From Methanotrichaceae archaeon (lineage in GTDB: Archaea > Halobacteriota > Methanosarcinia > Methanotrichales > Methanotrichaceae): a stretch of 63,441 bases of DNA. Location of the stretch: assembly GCA_016927425.1 (NCBI GenBank), contig JAFGMR010000039.1, forward strand, positions 1 to 63,441, read 5' to 3'. Both the position numbers and the translations under genes were made by a program. Each line of letters begins with the position of its first letter. Position 1 is the first letter of the stretch. The notes below the pieces were generated by a model, which was not told where the DNA came from, did no database searches, and was given only the letters and a program-made list of their open reading frames with translations. Positions 47,960 to 56,195 of this stretch are shown here, in pieces.

Positions 47960-48721
47960 TCATTGGATGCCCATCAATCGGTGTACCTGGGGTATCACCA
48001 TCACTTTTCCACTTCCCAAGTAATTCGATGCCAGCTCGTGCATACGGAATACCTCCTCCATAGCGGGGGCGTCCACTGATGCCGGCTGGATCACAAGGGC
48101 AGAAGGATCCACCAATTTGGAGCAGGCCTCCTCGATCTCGAAGGGAGAAGTGCTCCGAGTTACCACAACCTTGGCGATGGAGTAGATTCCAGCCTCGCTT
48201 GCGGAACGGAGGCAAGCAATCTCGTTTCCGATCAGGTCTGCCCACGACTCGTTAGAGCATGCTCTATGGCTTCGAAGCTTCAGATCTATGCAAGCGAAGT
48301 CGATGTAGTCGCTTACCATCTCGAATCGCTTGACCGAGTATCCATTGGACTCCAGATAGACTGGATAGCCCGAGACCTGGCAGGTTCTGGCAAGCGATCC
48401 CAGGAAACGATGCTGGCATAGGGGCTCTCCGCCCGTCATCGATACGCTATGAGTTCCCGCAACCCAAAGGTCGTGGATGGCGGCCATCACTCCCCCAACT
48501 CCCAATGGATTGTCCAAAGCTGCACGCCCGGTCCCTATCTGGCAATTCATCGGGGGCTGATGGAAGCTCCTCGTATCGCAGTAATAGCAGTTGAGGTTAC
48601 AGCCAGCGAGCCGGACGAAGACCTGTCTTCGTCCCACAAGGGGCCCCTCCCCCTGGAAGCTCGAGAAGATCTCCCCAACCCAGCCCTCAAAGGTATGCGG
48701 TTGGATCCTCAACGCCTGCAT
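47960..48721 (-). CDS. queE: 7-carboxy-7-deazaguanine synthase (radical SAM)
   Basis: 253 residues. The radical SAM motif is [13 protein letters not shown] with short CxxxCxxC spacing, preceded by [17 protein letters not shown], and [10 protein letters not shown] is the GGE motif. It converts 6-carboxytetrahydropterin to 7-carboxy-7-deazaguanine, a step toward preQ0 and archaeosine in tRNA. AGGGGG about 8 bases before the ATG supports the start although it overlaps queC by 35 bases. Last gene of the RHH-queD-queC-queE operon. Confidence 0.96.
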   Translation of the reverse strand: MQALRIQPHTFEGWVGEIFSSFQGEGPLVGRRQVFVRLAGCNLNCYYCDTRSFHQPPMNCQIGTGRAALDNPLGVGGVMAAIHDLWVAGTHSVSMTGGEPLCQHRFLGSLARTCQVSGYPVYLESNGYSVKRFEMVSDYIDFACIDLKLRSHRACSNESWADLIGNEIACLRSASEAGIYSIAKVVVTRSTSPFEIEEACSKLVDPSALVIQPASVDAPAMEEVFRMHELASNYLGSGKVMVIPQVHRLMGIQ

Positions 48722-49373
48722 CTATAAACCCCCTGTGGCGATGCTGGCACGACTCACAGACGCCGCAATGCAGATCGCCGTCCAAATAGCAGGACCAGGT
48801 GAGGTCCATCGGCGCCAACACATCGCATCCCAGCCGAACGATCTCTGGCTTCATCATATCGATCAATGGAGCCTCTATGCGCAAAGGCCGGCTGAATGAG
48901 GCCACGGCCTTCTCCAGAAGCAGGTTGAACCGATCTCTGAACTCCGGGCGATTGTCGGGATACGATCTCCCCTCCTCAGCGTTGAAGCCCACATAGATCT
49001 TCTCCGCCCCCAGGTGCTCTGCATAGGCGGCTGCCAAGGAGACGAATACCAGGTTTCGACAATGCACCCAGGTGGGCGGAGTGAATGATGCCTCCATATC
49101 GACATCCGCACCGACCGGTATGGCCGCTCCTGGGGTGGTCAGGGCGGAAAGGTTCTTGAATATATCCAGGTTCACAGATACGAGCTCCTCTGCCCCCAAG
49201 GCCACCTTCAGCCTCTCCATAACCTCTCGCTCCTTCGCCTCAGCTCTCTGGCCATAGCTTATGTGGAAGAGGTGGATGAGGTGCCCTTCCCTCTTGGCCA
49301 CGGTCGCGGCAACGGTCGAGTCGAGCCCGCCGGAGGTGAGGCAGACTGCCCTCCTCAATCTATCATCACCCAT
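48687..49373 (-). CDS. queC: 7-cyano-7-deazaguanine (preQ0) synthase
   Basis: 228 residues. The PP-loop [18 protein letters not shown] is at the N-terminus and the zinc site CGVCESC at the C-terminus (followed by [14 protein letters not shown]). It uses two ATP and ammonia to convert the carboxylate to the nitrile. The start overlaps queD by 19 bases. Confidence 0.97.
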   Translation of the reverse strand: MGDDRLRRAVCLTSGGLDSTVAATVAKREGHLIHLFHISYGQRAEAKEREVMERLKVALGAEELVSVNLDIFKNLSALTTPGAAIPVGADVDMEASFTPPTWVHCRNLVFVSLAAAYAEHLGAEKIYVGFNAEEGRSYPDNRPEFRDRFNLLLEKAVASFSRPLRIEAPLIDMMKPEIVRLGCDVLAPMDLTWSCYLDGDLHCGVCESCQHRHRGFIDAGVEDPTAYL

Positions 49374-49705
49374 TTGCCTCTTCCCTCCCAGAGCTTTATG
49401 GAAACAAGACGGAGAGACTCTCCCTCCAGACGGCCCGAGATCTCCTCCCAGATGTACTGTGCTATCCTCTCAGCCGTTGGATTTGGCATTACATCGTTTA
49501 GGTCATGATGGTCCAGCCTCTCCAGGGCGGAGCCCATCAGGGCCTTGAGCCTATAGAAATCGACAACCATGCCGCTTTCCTCCTCAACGTCCCCCTCGAA
49601 CACAGCCTCTACCTTATATGTATGTCCGTGAACCCTGGCGCAGCTGCCCTCGTATCGAGGAAGGTGATGGGCGGAATCGAACTCCGCCTCCAGTCCGATC
49701 TTCAT
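49355..49705 (-). CDS. queD: 6-carboxy-5,6,7,8-tetrahydropterin synthase
   Basis: 116 residues, the normal length. Zinc-binding histidines are in FDSAHHLPRYEGSCARVHGHTY. DHHDLNDVMPNPTAERIAQYIW is also typical. It makes the pterin precursor for QueE. Its ATG overlaps the stop of the RHH gene upstream (ATGA). Confidence 0.96.
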   Translation of the reverse strand: MKIGLEAEFDSAHHLPRYEGSCARVHGHTYKVEAVFEGDVEEESGMVVDFYRLKALMGSALERLDHHDLNDVMPNPTAERIAQYIWEEISGRLEGESLRLVSIKLWEGRGKWVMID

Positions 49706-49878
49706 CTCTCCATCTCCAGGCGCCCATGGCGGCGGTCAACCTCGTCGAGCTGATCCAGCATCTTTCGTAGAGCCGTCCTCACGGCGTCGGAGAAGTTGAC
49801 GAACTTCTTTCCGTCGCCCACATGCTCGCTCACATCATCTATGATGTGCTGAGGGATCTCCACTGTAACCTTGGGCAA
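49702..49878 (-). CDS. Ribbon-helix-helix (CopG/Arc-type) regulator heading queDCE
   Basis: 58 residues from a TTG at 49878, with a strong GGAGG SD 6 bases upstream. The protein starts (M)PKVTVEIPQHIIDDVSEHV: a short strand, then two helices with NFSDAVRTALRKMLDQL, the usual RHH dimerisation and DNA-binding unit; the tail is basic. Its TGA overlaps the queD ATG, so translation is coupled. Being first in the operon and directly beside a palindrome suggests autoregulation. RHH nucleic-acid binding is clear; the target is inference. Confidence 0.8.
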   Translation of the reverse strand: MPKVTVEIPQHIIDDVSEHVGDGKKFVNFSDAVRTALRKMLDQLDEVDRRHGRLEMER

Positions 49879-49889
49879 TGTATTCCTCC

Positions 49890-49926
49890 AGTATTCCTGG
49901 GGGAATACTCATGGCTTATTTAAGCC
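49890..49926 (-). promoter_or_regulatory. Promoter and palindromic operator of the que operon
   Basis: The inverted repeat AGTATTCC (49890-49897), spacer TGGG, GGAATACT (49902-49909) is perfect, with another TATTCC at 49881-49886. Just upstream (reverse strand) GGCTTA-AA-TAAGCC (49913-49926) is a TATA-like palindrome (CTTAAATAAG). The predicted start falls in the first repeat, so protein bound there would block transcription. Confidence 0.65.
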
Positions 49927-49933
49927 TTCGCCC

Positions 49934-50731
49934 TCAGATCTCCGCTTCCTTCACGATCTCCTCCGGGGCTCGTGCGAGTGCCATCAGTGCTCGTCCTTCC
50001 ATGAAGTGCAACTTAGCCGGGATCACCAAGATATGCAAGGGCCCGCCGAATGGATGATGGACGAGCTCTTCCAATCGGTCAGCCCTCACCGTAGCATCCT
50101 CAGATCCTGCCCTAGCTATCCCCACGCCGAGCGTCGATCCGAGGAGACCGTCGCCCCGATCTCTGTCGACTTCCAGCAAGATCTCAACCCCATCGTTTAC
50201 GGTCATGCATCTCTCCTCCTGGAGGTCGAGGTAAAGGAGGGTGTGGAGGTTCAGCCTTCGGTTCTCCATGGCGACATGATAGGGCGTCTCCGGGACCACC
50301 CTCCTCCCCCGGGCGGTATAGGGAAAGGGGATCGATGTGGATCTTCCGAAGCGATAGTTCTGCAGTCCGGTAAGGCCCGATACGGCGGGAAGGATCGTGG
50401 ATGCATGGATGATCCTAGTCTCGATCCCCATATCAAGAGCCCTCAACCGCAAGTCCAGGTGGGTTGTGGATATCATGGGGTCCCCTCCCACAAGGAAGGC
50501 AACATTGCTATGTTCGGCCTTGGAGAGCCAGGCCGGGTCCACCTCCACATCCTGCCTGGAGAGCGGCACTACCTTTCGGCCGTAGAATTCCTCCAGCCTC
50601 TCGATCGATGCTCCCATCAGCCGGGAGGTGTAGAACTCGACATAGACCAGATCCGCCTTCCTTACAACATCCAGGCCCTTGATCGAGATGTCCCTCTCGT
50701 CATAGAGCCCCAAGCCTACAAAGAAAAGCAT
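49934..50731 (-). CDS. dph5: Diphthine synthase
   Basis: 265 residues from [16 protein letters not shown] at 50731. Tetrapyrrole-methylase fold: [18 protein letters not shown] (SAM-binding loop), [23 protein letters not shown], and [19 protein letters not shown]. It methylates the modified histidine of EF-2 on the way to diphthamide. The promoter region of the que operon lies directly downstream. Confidence 0.95.
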   Translation of the reverse strand: MLFFVGLGLYDERDISIKGLDVVRKADLVYVEFYTSRLMGASIERLEEFYGRKVVPLSRQDVEVDPAWLSKAEHSNVAFLVGGDPMISTTHLDLRLRALDMGIETRIIHASTILPAVSGLTGLQNYRFGRSTSIPFPYTARGRRVVPETPYHVAMENRRLNLHTLLYLDLQEERCMTVNDGVEILLEVDRDRGDGLLGSTLGVGIARAGSEDATVRADRLEELVHHPFGGPLHILVIPAKLHFMEGRALMALARAPEEIVKEAEI

Positions 50732-50772
50732 GGCCAACAATTGCATTGTGATACTAGATATCCCATGCGGCC

Positions 50773-51621
50773 TCAGATCACGCCGCGATAGAAGGCAAGC
50801 CTTCGAGCATATGGCCGAAAAATCTTTAGAAGAACTTCCTGCTCGTCGAGGGGCATGGGGCGGAAGTTGCGTCCGACCTTTGCGAGTATCATCACCTCGG
50901 CAGGCGATGAGCAGCCAACGGTGGCTAGGGATATCTCCTGGCTCAACGCAAAGCGGATCAGCAGCTCCGCCGTAACTCCCGCCTTTGGGTTTAGATAATG
51001 GGATGCCCCAAGGAGCTTCATGCCGATTACGGCGATCCCCTTCTCTCGTGCAGCAGCCAGCGTCTGATCCAGAAAGCCTCCTACGATCGCCTCGACGGGA
51101 TTGACCGGCATGAGCACGGCGTCGATTGGCCAGCTCTCGACGGCATGCCTGAGCACCGTAGGATCGTGATGGCCTGTGACGCCTATGAACTTCACCATTC
51201 CGGCATCTTTGGCCTGGAGGAAGGCCTCGAGGGCACCGCCCGAGGACTCTATCCTTTGGAGATCGTCCCAGGTTCGCAGATCGTGGATCTGCCAGAGGTC
51301 CAGGTGGTCGAGCCCCAACGTCGAAAGCGTCCTATCCAGGTCGGCAAGCGCTCCTTCGCCATCCCTGCTCGATGATTTGGATGCCTGGAATATGTCTTTC
51401 CGCGCCGTCTTGTGACCCTTCCAAAAGAGGCCGTAGTAGCCCTCGGACCCGGCGTAGGCTGGAGCGGTGTCGAAGTAGGCGATGCCCTCATCGAGGGCCT
51501 GTTCGATCACCGCGAGGGCTTCCGAGCGACGCCCATTGGTGCGCAAGACGCCCTCTCCACCTAATCCCAAGCTGGTGACCCTTCTGCCGGCATTCCCGAA
51601 CGGTCTTGTTGGTATTGCCAT
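50773..51621 (-). CDS. Aldo/keto reductase
   Basis: 282 residues (ATG 51621; 51633 also in frame). TIM-barrel AKR features: [25 protein letters not shown] (catalytic Asp and Tyr), QASKSS (Lys) and LWQIHDL (His), then VGCSSPAEV near the C-terminus. NADPH-dependent carbonyl reduction; substrate unknown. It lies 70 bases after tex. Confidence 0.88.
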   Translation of the reverse strand: MAIPTRPFGNAGRRVTSLGLGGEGVLRTNGRRSEALAVIEQALDEGIAYFDTAPAYAGSEGYYGLFWKGHKTARKDIFQASKSSSRDGEGALADLDRTLSTLGLDHLDLWQIHDLRTWDDLQRIESSGGALEAFLQAKDAGMVKFIGVTGHHDPTVLRHAVESWPIDAVLMPVNPVEAIVGGFLDQTLAAAREKGIAVIGMKLLGASHYLNPKAGVTAELLIRFALSQEISLATVGCSSPAEVMILAKVGRNFRPMPLDEQEVLLKIFRPYARRLAFYRGVI

Positions 51622-51694
51622 GGATCTACCCATACGTTCTGACGCGCCCCCTGGCCATAAACTGTTCCATTCCCCGGAAGAAGTAGGATCTCCT

Positions 51695-53827
51695 TTAGAG
51701 CGTCCCCGCCAGATCCTTCATGGACAGGGAGATGCGCTCCCTCTCCAGGTCCACATCCAAAACCCTGACAGTCACCCCTTGGCCTGTGCTTATGACATGG
51801 GCCGGGTCCCTGACGAATTCATTGGAGAGCTGGCTTTTGTGCACAAGGCCGTCCTGATGCACGCCAATATCGACGAAGGCCCCAAACGCGGTCACATTGG
51901 TGACCATCCCCGGGAGGACCATGCCCGGATGAAGGTCGTCTATGGAGCCGACGCGAATGGAGAAGCTGGAAGGCTCGAGCCTCTGGCGGGGATCTCGTAC
52001 CGGCCGGTCTAGCTCATCCATGATCGCCTTGAGCGTGGCATCTCCCACGCAACCATTAGCATAGCGCGAGAGGTTCACATTTCGCCGAAGCTCCTCGTTT
52101 GCCAGGAACTCGCCGATGGATGCACCGAGGTCTCCTGCCATTTGCTCAACCAGATGATAGCTCTCCGGGTGGACTGCTGTGGCATCGAGGGGCTCGTCCC
52201 CATCAAGCACCCTCAGGAAGCCGGCTGCCTGTTCGAAGGCCTTGGGCCCCAGCCGGGGGACGTTGAGCAGCTCCCGACGGGTTCGAAAGGGTCCCAAATC
52301 CTCCCGGAAATCGACGATCTTCTTCGCAAGGGTCGGGCCAAGGCCGGGGATATATGTCAATAGGGGGGCGCTTGCGGTGTTCAGGTCCACCCCAACGACG
52401 CTCACGCATGCCTGGACGACCTCGTCGAGCCTCTCCTTCAGGGCCTTCTGGTCTACGTCGTGCTGGTACTGGCCCACGCCCAGCGCCTTTGGCTCGATCT
52501 TAACGAGCTCCGCCAGGGGATCGATGAGCCTCCTGCCAATGGAAACAGCCCCCCTCATGCTAACATCCATGGATGGCAGCTCCTCTCTCGCTTGCGCGGA
52601 TGCGGAGTAGACCGAGGCCCCTGCTTCGCTCACCATCACACAGGGGATGAGGAGCTGAAGACTCCTTACGAAGGACTCGGTCTCCCGGCCTGCCGTACCG
52701 TTTCCAATTGCGATTGCAGAAACTGCAAACCGCTCGACCATCTCCGAGACGATCTCGCCCGCCTTCCTGGTCCGACCGATGGGGGGATGGGGGTAGATCG
52801 TCTCCCAGTGGAGGGGCGTTCCCTGGCCGTCGAGCACGACTGCCTTGCAGCCGCTTCGAAATCCAGGATCGATGGCAAGCACGGTTCTACTCCCGAGGGG
52901 GGGCGAAAGGAGGATTTGGCGCAGGTTCTGTGCAAAGAGGGATATGGCCGTCTTGTCGGCGCGCTCCTTTGCCCATGCCAGCATCTCCCTCTCCAACGAT
53001 GGAAGGAGAAGCCTTCTATAACCATCCTCGATGGCGAGGCGCACCTCTTGAGTGCAGGGTCCCGATCCGTCGACGAATTGGCGTTCGAGCAGCGCAATCG
53101 CCCTTTCCTCCGGCGGGACTATGTGGAGGCTGAGGATCTTCTCCCTTGCCCCGCGCATCATAGCGAGGATCCTGTGCGACGGCACGGTCGATAGCGGTTC
53201 CTCATATTCGAGGTAGTCGCGATACTTGCCGCCGTCGCGTCCAGAAAGCCCCGTTGTGCGGACGAGTCCGCGTGTATGCATCAGATTGCGCAAGGCCGCC
53301 CTTGCTTTCACATCCTCGCTGATCCACTCGGAAACGATCTCCCTTGCCCCGGCGAGGGCCTCCTCTGCCGATGTAACGCCCTTTTCGGGATCGACGAAGG
53401 CCTCAGCCTCGCGAGAGGGCTCGAGGTCGCCCTGATGGAGGACGATGCGGGCAAGCGGCTCGAGGCCGCGTTCCCTTGCAATGTTCGCCTTGGTTCTGCG
53501 CTTGGGCCGATAAGGCCTGTAGATGTCCTCGAGGGCGGAGAGGCTCTCTGCCGCGAGGATGCGCGCCCTCTCCCGGGACAAGAGTCCTCTTTCATCCAGG
53601 GAGCGCATTATGGCGGACCTTCGCTCCTCGATTGCCCTGAGCCGGCCGATCTCGTCCCTGACATTCGCTACCGCCACCTCGTCGAGCCCCCCGGTTCTCT
53701 CCTTCCTGTAGCGGGCGATGAAGGGAATGGTCGCTCCTCTGTCGAGCAGCTCCATTGTAGACCTGACCTGGCGCGTGGAGAGGCTAAGCCCATCGGCCGC
53801 CCTCTCGATTAGATCGGCTTCGCTCAT
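51695..53827 (-). CDS. tex: Tex-family S1 RNA-binding protein
   Basis: 710 residues from MSEADLIERAADG at 53827. N-terminal helical domain (FIARYRKERTGGLDEVAVANVRDE), YqgF-like RNase H domain (AIDPGFRSGCKAVVLDG, AIGNGTAGRETESF), helix-hairpin-helix (YIPGLGPTLAKKIVDFRED), and C-terminal S1 domain (LHPGMVLPGMVTNVTAFGAFVDIGVHQDGLVHKS). Related to eukaryotic Spt6, acting in transcription/RNA metabolism. Uncommon but known in archaea. Confidence 0.96.
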   Translation of the reverse strand: MSEADLIERAADGLSLSTRQVRSTMELLDRGATIPFIARYRKERTGGLDEVAVANVRDEIGRLRAIEERRSAIMRSLDERGLLSRERARILAAESLSALEDIYRPYRPKRRTKANIARERGLEPLARIVLHQGDLEPSREAEAFVDPEKGVTSAEEALAGAREIVSEWISEDVKARAALRNLMHTRGLVRTTGLSGRDGGKYRDYLEYEEPLSTVPSHRILAMMRGAREKILSLHIVPPEERAIALLERQFVDGSGPCTQEVRLAIEDGYRRLLLPSLEREMLAWAKERADKTAISLFAQNLRQILLSPPLGSRTVLAIDPGFRSGCKAVVLDGQGTPLHWETIYPHPPIGRTRKAGEIVSEMVERFAVSAIAIGNGTAGRETESFVRSLQLLIPCVMVSEAGASVYSASAQAREELPSMDVSMRGAVSIGRRLIDPLAELVKIEPKALGVGQYQHDVDQKALKERLDEVVQACVSVVGVDLNTASAPLLTYIPGLGPTLAKKIVDFREDLGPFRTRRELLNVPRLGPKAFEQAAGFLRVLDGDEPLDATAVHPESYHLVEQMAGDLGASIGEFLANEELRRNVNLSRYANGCVGDATLKAIMDELDRPVRDPRQRLEPSSFSIRVGSIDDLHPGMVLPGMVTNVTAFGAFVDIGVHQDGLVHKSQLSNEFVRDPAHVISTGQGVTVRVLDVDLERERISLSMKDLAGTL

Positions 53828-53834
53828 GGAATGC

Positions 53835-54116
53835 CTATCTCTTCCCAAGGACCTTGATTATATGATATCCGAACTGGGTCTTGACCGGCCCAATGACTGC
53901 CCCCTTCTCCCCCTCGAATGCTGCCTTCTCGAACTCGGGGACCATGCGGCCCTTGCCGAACCATCCAAGGTCGCCCCCGCTCTTTCCCGACGGGCAATTC
54001 GACTTCCTCTTCGCAAGCTCTGCGAAGCCCTCGCCTGCCTTCAATTTATTAAGGATCTCGCGTGCCAGCTTCTCGTTCTTGACCAGTATGTGGGCGCAAT
54101 GGACCTCTTTTGTCAT
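53835..54116 (-). CDS. Parvulin-type peptidyl-prolyl isomerase
   Basis: 93 residues, a single rotamase domain without signal peptide. CAHILVKNEKLAREILNKLKAGEGFAELA, GGDLGWFGKGRMVPEFEKAAF and TQFGYHIIKVL are the parvulin hallmarks. Cytoplasmic folding helper. Start at MTKEVHC (54116). Seven bases before tex. Confidence 0.95.
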   Translation of the reverse strand: MTKEVHCAHILVKNEKLAREILNKLKAGEGFAELAKRKSNCPSGKSGGDLGWFGKGRMVPEFEKAAFEGEKGAVIGPVKTQFGYHIIKVLGKR

Positions 54117-54153
54117 GGACACGTTGATGGCTCAAGGGGATAAAAGGATGACC

Positions 54154-54351
54154 TCAGCTCAGGATCTCCTGAACCCTTCCAACCTTGCCATCTTGGAGTC
54201 GCACCTTTATGCCATGAGGATGATTGGCCGAGTTGGTTAGTATCTTCTCGACCACTCCACGCGTCCTCTTTCCGCTCCTTTGATCCTCTTTCATCACGAT
54301 CTCCACTTCAAGGCCGATCTTGATATCCGACCTCTTTCTTCCGTTCATCAT
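54154..54351 (-). CDS. YwbE-like (DUF2196) protein
   Basis: 65 residues. KIGLEVEIVMKEDQRSGKRTRGVVEKILTNS and HGIKVRLQDGKVGRVQEI match the small DUF2196 family, predicted beta-barrel RNA-binding. The ATG overlaps the stop of the membrane protein gene (ATGA). Function unknown. Confidence 0.85.
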   Translation of the reverse strand: MMNGRKRSDIKIGLEVEIVMKEDQRSGKRTRGVVEKILTNSANHPHGIKVRLQDGKVGRVQEILS

Positions 54352-55430
54352 TCGGCAATCGCCCCGGCCTTACTTATCGCTTGCTCCTCGATCTCCTCCT
54401 CCTGGCGGATCATGTAGCGCAGAACGGCTAGGGTGAGGATGTTAGTCGAAAGGCCGAATATGGCGTAGAGCTGGTCGGCGTAGAAGGAGAAGACCTGTAC
54501 GAGGAAGATCTGTACCAAAACCGCCCTCTTGAACCTCCTGTAGGCCTGAAGGCGGTCCTTGTGGATAACCAGAACCCCCCTCAGGACAATCAGGGCTGCA
54601 AGGGCAAGGGAGGCCGTGCTCAGCCATTCAGCCGTCGTCAGGGAGACGACCTCCATCTCCAGCATCGACTCGAGCATCTTCATCAGAATGAGCGCGAGCG
54701 TCTCGAGCAGGGTGAGGAGGGATACCAGGACGAAGGCCGCGACGACGGCTGTTGTGAACCATCTCTTTCGAACAAGGCCGAGGTATATGCGCCTTGCCGT
54801 CTCCTTGAGCCTTTTGTAGGGGCCAGGGCTCTGCACCGGCACGGCCAAGGTTGCGTCGAGCATCTCTTTCAGGGCTGGCGCAAGTGGATGTGGGGGATCG
54901 CCTTCTCGGAGCAGGTCCAGGGCGCGATTGCGATCCTGGATGTCCATATTGTTGAGGACGGCAGATTTGGCGATATCGAGGACGTTGATCGCCCTTTCCT
55001 CCGGCGTGAGGTCTCTCTTCCCGTTTATCGCCTGGAATCCGAGGTAGAGCAGGATGAATGTGATGTATATCAAGGCGACTGTGGGCTGGAAGAAGTAGTC
55101 GTTATCGCATGTGATGAACTTCCCAAGCTCGTCGATGAAGGCCCCAAAGCCGAATCCCCCGATCACTGCTGCCAGGTCGCGAGAGTACTCGTCGAGGTAG
55201 GCGAGCAGGATCACGATGGATACCATCATGAATAATCCGCCGAGGAGGACGTGGGCGATGTGGAGCCCGCCGCCGCTGAGCTGGGGGTAGCCAGTCATCT
55301 CCAATGTGAAGCGGATGGCGAGGATCGAGGCGACGGCCGTGACCAGGAAGGACTCCAGCCGTCTGTCGGCTTCGATGCTGCGGATGAACGGCCGGCGAAT
55401 CAATGAGCCTATGGGCTGTCGGGACACCAT
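54348..55430 (-). CDS. Integral membrane protein, unknown
   Basis: 360 residues. About seven hydrophobic segments: three or four within residues 25-135, then a soluble helical segment (about 140-210, LTPEERAINVLDIAKSAV), then three or four more from 225 to 345. The conserved-looking motif GGFGFGAFIDELGKFITCDNDYFF in the second group may be functional, with Asp, Glu and Cys in a membrane setting. No transporter family recognised. Co-transcribed with the YwbE-like gene. Confidence 0.7.
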   Translation of the reverse strand: MVSRQPIGSLIRRPFIRSIEADRRLESFLVTAVASILAIRFTLEMTGYPQLSGGGLHIAHVLLGGLFMMVSIVILLAYLDEYSRDLAAVIGGFGFGAFIDELGKFITCDNDYFFQPTVALIYITFILLYLGFQAINGKRDLTPEERAINVLDIAKSAVLNNMDIQDRNRALDLLREGDPPHPLAPALKEMLDATLAVPVQSPGPYKRLKETARRIYLGLVRKRWFTTAVVAAFVLVSLLTLLETLALILMKMLESMLEMEVVSLTTAEWLSTASLALAALIVLRGVLVIHKDRLQAYRRFKRAVLVQIFLVQVFSFYADQLYAIFGLSTNILTLAVLRYMIRQEEEIEEQAISKAGAIAE

Positions 55431-55486
55431 ATGATCCAGATCTAATGGAGGCCTTGGATTGTCATCGAGAGCGTCGCCATGTTAGG

Positions 55487-56182
55487 TCATAGGGGATGGC
55501 CGTCGTCGCCTGTATGCAGTGACTGGGTCTCGAACTTGGTCAGCAGGACGGAGAGACGTGGCTCTGGATCGGAGTATTCCAGGAGAAGCCCGCCGTCCTG
55601 CCATATGCCGTTCTCGTAAGCGAATGGGCTCTCCACCGGATCGCCCTGTGTCATATGCACGTTGTGCACACCTAGGCCGGTATCGTAAGGCTCGCCGAAT
55701 ATGTAGATCCTGGCAACGCTCGTCAGGTAGTACTCCATGAGCTGCACCAGGTCGAGGCCGCTCTCGCGCCACCATCTGGTACAGGGGCATGTACGGCCGA
55801 TCCATCCGCGGCGCAGCTTCTGGCTCCTTGGAATCTTGCGATGGGGAACCCTCCATGGGAGGGGAAGGATGTAGCGCGGATCCTTCAATCCGGGGTGGCG
55901 GATTACGTCCAGGGCGCCGGATCCTGGCTTGCTCTCCAGGCGATGGAGGCCATCGGGAAGCTCCAGGATGGGGGAGAAGTGTCTGCGTTGCTGGTTTCGA
56001 AAGTCCCTATACTCGATCTTCACTTCGGTTCGGGACTTGAGGTTTACCACGCACTCGTAGCGTCCGGCCGGTGTATCTACGAAGATCTGATAGTGAGGCC
56101 AGCGACCCTCCTCGTCCGGAGGCTCGATCTTATGGCCGGCAAGCGTTCCGACCACAACGCCGTAACCGTTGCTCAGTGGCAA
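55487..56182 (-). CDS. DUF2278 family protein
   Basis: 231 residues. NGYGVVVGTLAGHK at the N-terminus, GRYECVVNLKSR, and the diagnostic IFGEPYDTGLGVHNVHMTQGDP followed by NGIWQDGGLLLEY identify DUF2278 (YukJ-like). Role unknown. The central part (about residues 100-130, HRKIPRSQKLRRGWIGRTCP) is unusually basic and unlike the family, so a compensated frameshift pair there is possible. Confidence 0.8.
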   Translation of the reverse strand: MPLSNGYGVVVGTLAGHKIEPPDEEGRWPHYQIFVDTPAGRYECVVNLKSRTEVKIEYRDFRNQQRRHFSPILELPDGLHRLESKPGSGALDVIRHPGLKDPRYILPLPWRVPHRKIPRSQKLRRGWIGRTCPCTRWWRESGLDLVQLMEYYLTSVARIYIFGEPYDTGLGVHNVHMTQGDPVESPFAYENGIWQDGGLLLEYSDPEPRLSVLLTKFETQSLHTGDDGHPL

Positions 56183-56195
56183 AACGTATCACCAA

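Noticed and set aside
49871-50791. Forward 306-codon frame opposite dph5
   Set aside because: Shadow of dph5 and of the que promoter; no domain or SD.
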